This document shows, one piece after another, positions 21,730 to 32,233 of a DNA stretch of 45,000 nt; the stretch's first letter is position 1, and each line of letters starts with the position of its first letter. The notes beneath the pieces were generated by a model. The model saw only the letters and a list, made by a program, of their open reading frames with translations, did not search any database and had not been told where the DNA came from. Source of the DNA: Chrysomallon squamiferum. Taxonomy: Eukaryota; Mollusca; Gastropoda; Neomphalida; Peltospiridae. The position numbers were made by a program, and so were the translations under genes. Location of the stretch: positions 14,897,168 to 14,942,167 of the forward strand of contig CM022667.1 of assembly GCA_012295275.1 (NCBI GenBank), in the 5' to 3' direction.

Positions 21730-22606
21730 GGAAACAGAACAAAAAATAAAACAAATTAGTGTTATCATTAAAAACATACACATGCATGATGTCAAAACCT
21801 TGATTTAATAACTCGATGGCTGCAAAAATGCACAGTTGTCAGTTCCTAACCATTTACTAAACAGCATGCATTAAAATTGACTTTAATATTATAGAGACAC
21901 AAGTAAATTAATTAACAATAAGGGGTAAGTTTTAATTACATACAAGAATAGATTTAATATTGATACATGTAGTACATACACCTAATTGTTTAAATTAGTA
22001 AATAATTTTGAATATAAAAATATTAATTTCCATATATTAATTCAGTGATGATGTGTTATCTGTTCCAAACGTAATTATATATATATATATATATATGTAT
22101 GTAATTGTATAGTTGTACATTTTGAAATAAAAAAAGAAGCAATTATAATTTTCTTTATACATTTACATTGTAAAGAGTTTTAGAAATGTTGTGCCAGTAA
22201 AGCATGTAGAGTGTGCTTTTTGTAACAGAGCGTTTGATTAGTTGAACTTTCTGTAACAAAATGTTTGATTGGCTCTGCCTTTGGGTGATGGCTTAATTAT
22301 GTCTTTCAGATCTGATTAATTGAACTTTAAATAATAATAATCAGGTAGCTACTTTAAAAGATAATGCCCAAAAATGTATTAAAAACAAATTCAAATCAAA
22401 TCAAATAAAAAAAATAGAAATAATATAATAATAATAAAATGATATAAAAATAATATTGAATATAAGAACACAAATATACTATAAATTTATATAACCATTT
22501 TAGACAACAGAAATTTAAAATTATCATTATTAACTCTTAAAATTTATTTATTATTATTATTATTACTATTACAATTATTATATATTCATTTTTTTTTTAA
22601 TTTCAG

Positions 22607-22642
22607 AACTTCTACTGTCAAGAAAAATGTCTTCAAATGAAG
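22607..22642 (+). CDS. SOWAH long isoform exon 15 (alternative)
   Basis: The acceptor ttttttttaatttcag ends at 22606 and the donor GTAAAC starts at 22643. The 36-nt exon is phase 1 at both ends. Joined to the internal donor at 14180 it reads Q then LLLSRKMSSNE. It also contains an ATG in this same frame (MSSNEG), so it could instead be the first coding exon of a separate short transcript. Confidence 0.6.
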
Positions 22643-23014
22643 GTAAACACCTTTTTTTGTTTTGTTTTTGATTTTATCTTAATAGTACTGTAACTTCAGA
22701 TGATGTTTTAATTACAAATTTAAATTAATGTTTTAATTCTTTTATCTCTTTCTATTTCTCTATTTCTTTATTTTTTTGTTTCTTTGTTTTTTGTCTTTGT
22801 TACTTGTCTTTTTATTTTTTATTGGTTTTTCTCTTCTTTTTTCTTTATTAGTAGCATTAAAATATCTTTCATATTCATTCATTCATTTAATTTTCAGATA
22901 TCGTTTAAGATTCATTCATCCATATTTGTTCATTTAAGATATCATTTCGTATTTGTTCATTCTTTGATTTCACTAATTCACACATTCATTTATTTGTTCC
23001 TTCATTTGTTCAAG

Positions 23015-23235
23015 GGTCAGGTAGGTCTCTAGATGATTCCTTCCTGAGGAGTACATCATTCAGGAAGAGCACCAGAGCTAAAGCAATATCATCCATGATA
23101 CAAGCCTCATCATCCCAGTATCTGCGTCAGCCAGTCCTCTCCTGGACCGGTGGGTCCACGGAGGACCTCAGTTCTATCCCATCAGGCAGTGGGAGGAACA
23201 CACCCAAGTCATCCAAAAAACTCGCGTCTAAATCA
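23015..23235 (+). CDS. SOWAH long isoform exon 16
   Basis: Only one frame is open. It reads SGRSLDDSFLRSTSFRKSTR, then AKAISSMIQASSSQYLRQPV, then LSWTGGSTEDL and a Ser/Pro-rich end. It enters in phase 1 and leaves in phase 0 at GTAAGT (23236). Two acceptors 6 nt apart (AG at 23013-23014 and 23019-23020) both keep the frame and include or omit two residues. Codon use and G+C are clearly coding-like against the AT-rich flanks. A Ser/Arg-rich tail with S-F-R and S-W motifs would suit a SOWAH C-terminus, from memory only. Confidence 0.78.
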
Positions 23236-23931
23236 GTAAGTTTTGAGTTGTTTTGTAGTTACGGTGGAAAAAGTGGTATTCATTGTTATTAGTGCTTTTG
23301 CAGTTGTTAGTTGCTGATATATTTTTGGGTTTGTTTGTTTGTTTTGTTTAGTTCAGGTTTGTTGTTTTGTTTTATTTTGTTTTGTTTGTTTTTTGTTTAT
23401 TTGTTTGTTTGTTTGGTTTATTTTGTTTTATTTTATTTATTTTTGTTGTTCATTATTCTTATTTTTTTTTTTTATTTATTTTTTGTTTATTGTTTTTTTT
23501 ATTTTTATTTTTTGTTTGTTTGTTCATTTTGTTTAATTTTGTTTTCATTTTAATTTTTTTTTATTTATTTATTATTATTTTATTTATTTGTTTTATTTCA
23601 TTTTGTTGTTCTGTTTTGCTTTGTTTTATTTTTATTTATTTATTTGTTGTTTGTTTGTTTATTTATTTATTATTTAATTTAATTAAATTTATTAGATATA
23701 TTTTTTTATTATTATTTTTGAAAATTATTACATAAGTTCCTTGAAAGAATGAAATAATTAATAACAACAACAACAATAATCAACATTATTTTTGTTTCTA
23801 TCAGATTTTACATACACTGTATGTTTCAGTAACAAAATGATCCTAAATTATGAACTAGTTACAAACTGTGTGTGTGTATATACTTATATATGTGTGTGTA
23901 GGTGTGTATATCTGCATATATCATTTTATGT

Positions 23932-25123
23932 CAGTGGTTCTGAAACTTTTTGAAGTCAGGGCACACTTGAAACCTTACAAAAAATGTTGGGCACACTACA
24001 CACAAAATGCTAAGAAATATAATGCAAAATGTAAAAAAATACAGAAATAACTGAAAGAAGGATATTGCGGATGAATTGGTTGCAGAGTAGACTGCTGAGG
24101 TTGTCTATCCTCATTGTCTACATCTATGTCAGATTCTTCATCATTTCGCATGTAGACAGTTCTCATCTGGATTCTGTACCATTTGTTTTTCTTCTGTGAG
24201 AGATATTAATTGATGTATTTAGAGTTACCACCCTTGTGTGAGAGATGTTCACTGATATATTTAGAGTTACAGCCCTTGGGTGAGAGATGTTCACTGATAT
24301 ATTTTGTTTTTCAGCCCTTGGGTGAGAGATGTTCATTGATATATTTAGAGTTACAGCCCTTGGGTGACCCTCACTGATATATTTAGAGTTACAGAGAGAT
24401 GTTCACTGATATATTTAGAGTTACAGCCCTTGGGTGAGAGATGTTCACTGATATATTTAGAGTTACAGCCCTTGGGTGAGAGATGTTCACTGATATATTT
24501 ATAGTTACAGCCCTTGGGTGAGAGATGTTCACTGATATATTTAGAGTTACAGCCCTTGGGTGTTCACTGATATATTTAGAGTTACCACCTTTGTGTGAGA
24601 GATGTTCACATATATATTTGAGTTATTGCCCTTGTGTGAGAGATGTTCACAGATATATTTAGAGTTATTGCCCTTGTGTGAGAGATGTTCACTGATATAT
24701 TTATAGTTACCACCTTTGAGTGAGAGGTGTTCACTGATATATTTAGAGTTACCACCCTTGTGTGAGAGATGTTCATCGATATATTTAGAGTTACCGCCCG
24801 TGCGCCCGTGTGTGAGTATATAACTGTATTCATCATCTGTTTTGTGCTGATGAGAAGTATGAGCCTGTCATGTTTTGGCAATTTCTTCAAAAATACTGTA
24901 TTACTAAATACAAAGCAACAGACTGATAAAATGTAAAAAACTGTACAAAGGCTGTATTTTTAATGGCTATTTCTTACTGGGTATCTTTCCACTCTTAACA
25001 TAATCAGTTTTTTATCATCACAATAATCTACCTTGATCCTAGAATTTCGTGGGGCACACCTGAGCCTCTCTCCAGGTAATCCAGTACACCCGGGCAACCG
25101 GGCACACCCTTTGAGAACCACTG
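23932..25123. mobile_element. hAT-like nonautonomous transposon with internal minisatellite
   Basis: Left end CAGTGGTTCTGAAACTTT at 23932. The right end is the reverse complement CAGTGGTTCTCAAAGGG ending at 25123; 13 of the first 14 bases agree. These ends resemble Charlie-type hAT termini. The 8-bp flanks are ttttatgt (23924-23931) and atatatgt (25124-25131), 6 of 8 identical, an imperfect target duplication. No transposase frame is present. It sits in the intron between exons 16 and 17. Confidence 0.7.
24196..24822 (+). repeat. 42-bp minisatellite inside the hAT-like element
   Basis: About 15 whole or partial units, each built of AGAGATGTTCACTGATATAT, TTAGAGTTACAGCCC and TTGGGTG. Some units are truncated (near 24365 and 24560) and unit variants (ACAGCCC, ACCACCC, ATTGCCC) cluster, as in an array that grew by unequal exchange. 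The 14-codon periodicity gives a spurious open frame on the minus strand. Confidence 0.92.
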
Positions 25124-25129
<6 letters not shown>

Positions 25130-25170
<41 letters not shown>

Positions 25171-25372
25171 TGGGTTACTATTATCACTATTACTACTACT
25201 ATCTCAACCACCACTTTTACTACTATTACTTCTTCAACTTACATATACATACTGAAAGTTTTTTTGTATCATTTTCATCATAATTACTTGCATTAAATTT
25301 TAATATTATTTCTGCTACTACTACTACTACTACTGCTACTACTACTACAACTACTACTACTACTACTACTGT
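25130..25372 (+). repeat. (GT)n and (TAC)n microsatellites
   Basis: GT run at about 25129-25166 and imperfect TAC run at about 25313-25370, both shortly before exon 17. Confidence 0.9.
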
Positions 25373-25396
25373 TCATCATATTTTTACTTTTTCCAG

Positions 25397-25497
25397 TTTT
25401 CGTATCATGACAAGAAAAAGATGCCACCACCAAATGCCCCAGCAAGGAAGAAGAAACACTACACATCCATCAGCCAGGAGACATTGGACACACTCAA
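25397..25497 (+). CDS. SOWAH long isoform exon 17
   Basis: The acceptor ttttttccag ends at 25396. 33 codons plus 2 nt read FSYHDKKKMPPPNAPARKKK then HYTSISQETLDTL. The donor is GTGAGA at 25498. If unspliced, the frame stops at once (AAG TGA). Confidence 0.78.
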
Positions 25498-25662
25498 GTG
25501 AGATTTTAAATACAACTGTTTTAAGGGCAGAGCTTTTATGTTATAGGGGTGGGTGGGTGTGAAAGGGTTGAAGAGAGTTTAGAGCTGAAACCAGAAAGTT
25601 TCTGGTCGAGATTTGAGTATTTGTGGGTTAAGGAGAGGGAAGGTACTGAAGTTGTTAGCTAT

Positions 25663-25665
25663 ATC

Positions 25666-25701
<36 letters not shown>

Positions 25702-25702
25702 T

Positions 25703-25790
<88 letters not shown>
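25663..25790 (+). repeat. Compound microsatellite (ATT)n-(TA)n-(GA)n
   Basis: Three runs follow one another: ATT to about 25701, TA to about 25741, then GA to about 25790. Confidence 0.95.
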
Positions 25791-25794
<4 letters not shown>

Positions 25795-25979
25795 ATGATT
25801 GTTAGAAATAGTTTACTTTTTATTATTAATCTTATTGCTTTTAGTAATTTTATTATTAATGTAGTAATTTCTTCTTCATATTATTATTATTAAATAAAAG
25901 TGATATATTTTTAAGTAAAAAGAATAATAATATTAGCAAAAAGATTTCTTTTTCTGAATCAAAACACTTTTTATTAGCA

Positions 25980-26065
25980 ATATTATTTTATAAATAGCTG
26001 TATATTTTCCTGATAATATTATTGTCTTTCATGAAAAATAACTTCATTATTATATTTATTATAAT

Positions 26066-26136
<71 letters not shown>
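25980..26136 (+). repeat. Dispersed repeat with (ATT)n tail, copy 1
   Basis: About 75 bp (TTATAAATAGCTGTATA, then GTCTTTCATGAAAAATAACT) nearly repeat the sequence at about 28174-28240. In both cases the unit runs into a long (ATT)n tract in the same orientation. Confidence 0.7.
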
Positions 26137-27367
26137 CATCATCATTAATATTAATCATTTAAAATAAAGTGACCATATCCAATAAATCTGTACTTTATAG
26201 TTTCAAATAATTTTTACTTTTAGGTCTAGCCTCAAGGTATTATGCAGTGTAACCCTCTAATACCCCACTTACACAGAAATACATACAGCATCTCCAAGAT
26301 TTTTCTTTCCAAATTTGACACTAAAACACACATAACAAATCAAACAAAAATATTTGGATATAGGAAACCTAAAAGATTTTTTTAATAAGGTTATGTCAAA
26401 AAACACAAAGGTGTTGTTTAGTAAGGTCATAATATTGTAAAAATTTGATATTATCTCGATCATAGTATGAACTTGACTGGTGATCATAAAAAGTTAAAAT
26501 TGATTGTCCAGTTAATTTCATATATGCTGCAACAAACTGTTAATCCTTGGAACAGAATCTATGGTTTTAGCTTTTAAACATAGTTTATGTTTGATTTTTT
26601 TTTATACTGCAAAGAATTTGGAAAGATAATACTTGGATATTCTTTTATTATAAAAATGTATATATTTGTCCCTACCCAGTTTAATTCTCTAATTAATGTG
26701 ATTAATCTGGTTAATATTATTTTGTGTGATTTGTTTTAAATCTGTGGTGTATATAATATTATTTTTAAAAATAATACTTAATCAGATAGTCACAAACACA
26801 CAGACAGACAGACAGACAGACAGACACACACACACACACACACACAGACATGCACACATTCTAACTTTATGTCCTTTCTTAGTATTTTTTCATGACTACT
26901 TTTAACTGCCTTTTAACCCAGAAAAACCCAGAAAAATAAGAAAATAAACAATTACCCATTACAAGCACAGCTAGCTTAATCCCATAATCCTTCATAAGCT
27001 TTTTTATGTTTTGTGTCACTGTCGCTCTCTGCTTACAAAAAGAAAAAGAAAAGGAAAGAAAAGTTAATGCAGTTTTTAAAATAAAGTATTTGCTTCACGT
27101 TTTTGTAAATGTTAGTACAGATGTTTGTTGTAACGTTTTTTAACTGCTGCTTGCATTATTTTAATAGTCTTACATAAAATAATCTGCTGAGATATCTTTT
27201 TAAAGAATAGAATTATATTATTGTTAATCTTATTACTGCTATGATTATTATTATTATTATTATTTAAAATTAAAATAAAAAGTAAATAAATATGTAAAAC
27301 ATTAATGTTTACTGAAATAACCACTCTTGTTTGTTAACTTTTTATTATATTTTATTTTATTTTTCAG

Positions 27368-27446
27368 TGAATTTGACCAGAACTGGACAATACCAAAATC
27401 AGGATCAGATCCATCACTTTCAGCCATTAAACAAACTTTCATTTGA
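27368..27446 (+). CDS. SOWAH long isoform exon 18 (terminal)
   Basis: The acceptor tatttttcag ends at 27367. The first base completes Asn, then EFDQNWTIPKSGSDPSLSAI and KQTFI, with TGA at 27444-27446. The total length of the long isoform is then 1536 nt (511 residues), and every junction from exon 14 onward is in phase. A candidate AATAAA is at 27779-27784. Confidence 0.72.
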
Positions 27447-28173
27447 TTAAACTCACAACAGTGCTTTGAGATTATTGGACTATACATTAACAGACACACC
27501 CTCCTCTAAAACAATTAACCAATCAAATGAAACTATTCCATTACTGCTGCATTTCGATCCATGTCATTGGCTTGGTTGCTTTTTCAAACTGTATAATGAG
27601 ATCAGGAGACTAAATATTGTTTTATAAATCAAATTAGCCAGCCAAAGGAGAATATTCCTAAAAATACAATATTCAAATTGTATAATTGGTTACTCCATCT
27701 CAAGTTATTAAACACAGATTTCACATTACTGGCCTAGTCAGTATGGTATATTTTCCTAAACTGAGTATATTCTGTTAAAATAAATCCTGTTTTGAGAAAT
27801 TGTCTCAAGTGTTAAACATAGGAAGGTTGTACAAAGATAAGCATTTCTGTTACATAAACATTGTTATATTATCAGTGCTTTACAATTATTTCTTGTTTTT
27901 TTTGTTTTCTTTCTTTCTTTCTTTATTACCTCTTGTTTATGTACTGATTATCAAGGAAATTAAAAGAGATAGTTATGGACAGAGTTACTTTTTTGTTTCT
28001 GTGAACATTTTGAACATGTACACAGCAAAAAAACCAAAGAATGTGTCTTCCATGACTCATTTGTGTAATATTATCACCATGTTGTGTGTTTAATGATGTA
28101 GATAATTGTATATTGATATCATTATGTGGTGATTAAAGAACATTTTTTTTTAGAATTTAATGTAAACAAATTA

Positions 28174-28264
28174 TTTTATAAATAGCTGTATACTTCCTGA
28201 TATTATCATTGTCTTTCATGAAAAATAACTTCATTATTATTATTAATATTATTATTAATATTAA

Positions 28265-28315
<51 letters not shown>

Positions 28316-28318
28316 GAT
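28174..28318 (+). repeat. Dispersed repeat with (ATT)n tail, copy 2
   Basis: Second copy of the unit at 25980, again ending in (ATT)n (about 28240-28314). It lies downstream of the long SOWAH isoform. Confidence 0.7.
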
Positions 28319-29718
28319 CATTGTTATTACTATTATTATTTCACTCCATAAAAATAAAAAATAAAATAAAATAAAATAAAATATGTGTATATATATATAT
28401 ATAGCTTATTATAAAAATATATTTTGAATATAAATGATTATATTGTACAGTTGAATTAGTAGAATTAATTAGATTTGATATTCCAAGGATGTTTAAAACA
28501 TAACAATACAAAAATTTCAAATTATTGCTATTTACCATCACCAAATTTCAAAAAAATAGAACAAATCGGTATTAATCAAATCCTTGGGAAAACCACTGAG
28601 AAATTTGTAATGAAGAATCCTGGGGTGAGGGAACTTCATTTTAACCCTAAGCACCACCAGACACAACAGACAATGATGATGATGATGGTGATGATGAAGA
28701 TGAATCAAATCTCAGTGATCTAATAAAACCAATAAATGTATCCAAGTTGATTTTATTTTAATTAAGATATAATCAAGGCAAAAACAATTTTCGATGCAGA
28801 TAATCAAATGTAGATAATAAAAATAATTACATATATATACATCATTAATGTTCATTACAGTTAACTGTGTCTGATGCCAAAGCTCTGGAAATTAGGTATT
28901 GAACATATTGGTTATTATGCTTTTGTAATTGAATCTGAATCAAACACCCACATAATGGTCCACCCACCTGAGCTGGGTAAAAATAGTTACCTGTGTAATA
29001 ATAGCTGTGAAATTATTACTGTTGCTGCTAGTGTTATTTTTTTGTTTCAGATTAATACAATTGCAATTATCAATATTGAATTCTATATCACATATTATTA
29101 TTATCATTATTATTATTATTATTATTATTATTTATTATTATTATTATTATTTTTATTATTGTTATTATTATTATTATTATTACTGTTATTATTATATTTT
29201 ACTTTTTAGATATATTAAATATATAAATAAAAATATATATATATTTTTTATCTGATTTTAAGATAATTGGCTGGTATAAATTGTGCATGACGATATTTCA
29301 CACAATATTTTGTTATTTATAATTATTTATTGATAAATTAATAGCATTTTAAAGAGGTATTGATTAAGAAATAAATGTACTGTGTAGGTTTTATTGGCAG
29401 ACTGGTGAAGAAAATTGCATGGATAATGTATCATGCAAAAAAAAAAAAAAATGTACATTTTGTGTTTTATCATCGAATGATTTCATTACAATAAAATGTT
29501 TTCTGCTTTTGTTTTGATCTTTTGTTATCACTGAAATATTTCTTTACAACCAACTGTTTTGATTTTGTTTCAGTTTCTGATTTCATTTCAGTTCAAATGT
29601 TATTCTCAAACAATTTTAGCTTTTGTTTAGAGTGTTAAAAGGTCACAGGATCAAATCTTTGTGCTAGCATTTGGAATCTTCAGAAGTGTATTATGTTAGA
29701 TAGCATTTCTATTTTTTA

Positions 29719-29754
<36 letters not shown>

Positions 29755-29773
29755 ATAACAGAAATACTGGTTT

Positions 29774-29874
<101 letters not shown>

Positions 29875-30618
29875 AATGCTTGTTTATTTATTTATTTATT
29901 CCTTATAAACTTATTTGTTTATTTATTTCAATGTTCATTATTACCATCATCACTGAAAGCTGCCTTCAGGTTCTGTGGGTTCTAGGATCAATTCTCTTTT
30001 GTTCTACTAACTTTTCCAGATAGTTTTCAGCAACCTGTATATCAAACTCCATGGTATGTTGTGTTCTCTTTATGGGAAGGTTGACATGAAGGATGCATTA
30101 TTCATATTCTGACAGCAACTATCTGCTTTATCATTAAGGAAAGAAAGAAACAACAGTAAAAAATCAAATAAAAGACACCAGAGAAATAAAAAAAAAAAAA
30201 AAAAAAAAAAGCAGTATCCTGACTGATAAATCGTCATTTTTATATCGGGGGAAAACAATCTAGTCATTTATTTATTTATTTATTTTTATATAGTTTGATT
30301 TGCAAATCATAAAGTGAGATGTAACTATTTGTATTGATAGGTAATTTGAAACAGCACGTAACAATGTATGTCGTTATCCAAGTTTGTTCATTAATTTTAT
30401 AACAAGTAAAATGATGAAACATTTGTTTATTATTTATTTATTAAAATATATTTGTCTAGAAAACAATATTATATACTACGGTAATAAAATATTAATATAC
30501 ATTATATAAATAAAAGTATATGGGTAAACAGATACAGATATGTTGAATATAAAAATCATAGGTAAAAGTTTACATAAATGTAATATTAGCAAAATAGTAT
30601 TTACATAGCGTAATACAC

Positions 30619-30621
<3 letters not shown>

Positions 30622-30707
<86 letters not shown>
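30622..30707 (+). repeat. (TC)43 microsatellite
   Basis: A perfect TC run of 86 nt. Confidence 0.97.
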
Positions 30708-30710
<3 letters not shown>

Positions 30711-31065
30711 ACCTCTTTGTGTCTGACCAGTTCGCATTCGCTCATACTGCATTTAAATAAATACACAAATCCACAATAAACACGTTTACACTAACAGTAG
30801 TCTAAGTAGTAATAAAATATATTTCGTAATTAAACACAGATGAAGTACATAAGCAGTGGTAAACTGTAATGTCAACTACAACAATAACAATAACAACAAC
30901 AACAACAACATCAACAATAACTAATAAGCAGAAAACACAGCAACAGCAGTAGTAGTTTTAGTAGTGGTAGTGAGGCAAACAATTATTTTATAAGAATAAA
31001 ATAATACACATTTTGTAATATAGCATTTTATCAACAAAGCGTCAAAGACGTGAGCTAAGGCTTCT

Positions 31066-31241
31066 TCACACTGGATGATTTCCCTGTGGCGGAATCTGTT
31101 TTATAGGTATGACAGAGCCTTTAGGCTGTTGGTAGGTGGGGTTTGAAATTGGAGACAGCTGGTGACCACAATGCACTTGAGCTCGAAGTCGTAAAGTTTC
31201 AGAAGGTGGCGCTGTTGGCTGCATTGGTAAGCTAACGTATG
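31066..31241 (-). CDS. Last exon of the small membrane protein
   Basis: The minus-strand acceptor is ctttacattcacag. The exon enters in phase 1 and codes AYVSLPMQPTAPPSETLRLR, then a Pro/Gln-rich tail ending GNHPV and TGA. Composition is clearly coding-like. Confidence 0.65.
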
Positions 31242-31637
31242 CTGTGAATGTAAAGATAATGAAAGAACTATTTAAAGGATATGAAATGCTATATATATAT
31301 ATACATACATACATACATACATACATACATACATACATGGCCGTAACTAGACTATAAGAAATGAGGCAAAAACGGATGTCTTTGAAGTACAGTTATGTCT
31401 TTCATCGCAACGATGTCGGTAGACTTCAAACGGTAACCGTGGACATAAACGAATTCATTACGTGGATATTGTTTCTGTCGGAACAGAGATTTATATTTTA
31501 TATTCTTAAAATGAAGTCTATGTATATAGAAAAAAGAAGAAATTAATTGGGTTTTTTTTGTTTTTTTTAAATCGTCAAAAAAGGTATCAGACATTTTCCT
31601 CATTTGCCTCATATGTATATATGTGTAGACACATACA

Positions 31638-31725
<88 letters not shown>

Positions 31726-31905
31726 CTGACCAGCATTTCTGCTGTTTTCTCTGTTTCTCTTTCTGCAACACATAATGATAACACAGCAGACGACAGTTAT
31801 CAACACCCCGCCAAAAACAGCGCCCACGATTACACCAATAAACACCAGTTTGGAAATGAGCATGGTGTCTGACGACACTGAAATAACAAAACTATTAATA
31901 TTAAC

Positions 31906-31936
<31 letters not shown>

Positions 31937-32190
31937 GTTATCAGTTTTATTTTTTAAGTCAACTGAAAAACAGTAACAAAAGAAATAGCCATATTAATGG
32001 TATAAAGAAAGGTGAGAGAGGGAAAAAAAAAGAAGACAAAGAAAAAGAAAGTATTAAAAATATAAAATTCTAAATAAATAAATAAATAAATAAATAAAAG
32101 AGAAACAAATAAAGAGACAGATATAGACAACGATACAGACAGGCAGGGATAGATAGACATAGAAATCAGAGACTGATAGATAGATAGATA

Positions 32191-32233
<43 letters not shown>

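Larger units (their letters stand above)
14309..22606 (+). other. 3' UTR of the short isoform and large intron of the long isoform
   Basis: No convincing exon is visible. It holds (TTTA)n at about 14855-14908 and 17101-17154, (CT)n at 16438-16506 and 21521-21572, (ATT)n at about 17538-17590 and 18911-18961, poly-T at about 21027-21052, and (GT)n near 19675-19710. A transposon-like end lies near 15840-15966. Confidence 0.6.

Noticed and set aside
21918-21932. AAGGGGTAAGT-like site as a fifth tiny exon
   Set aside because: It resembles the GGG microexon context but has no pyrimidine tract and no residue missing from the protein at that point.
24606-24890. Minus-strand 14-residue-repeat frame (NISVNISHTRAITL type)
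   Set aside because: Product of the 42-bp minisatellite inside the hAT-like element.
28640-28730. Acid-rich stretch NDDDDGDDEDESNLSDLIK as an exon
   Set aside because: A GAT triplet repeat explains most of it; no acceptor, donor or homologous context was seen.
31195-31215. CTCF-like core (CAGAAGGTGGCGCT)
   Set aside because: A good partial match, but it lies within a coding exon, and a single motif by eye is not evidence of binding.
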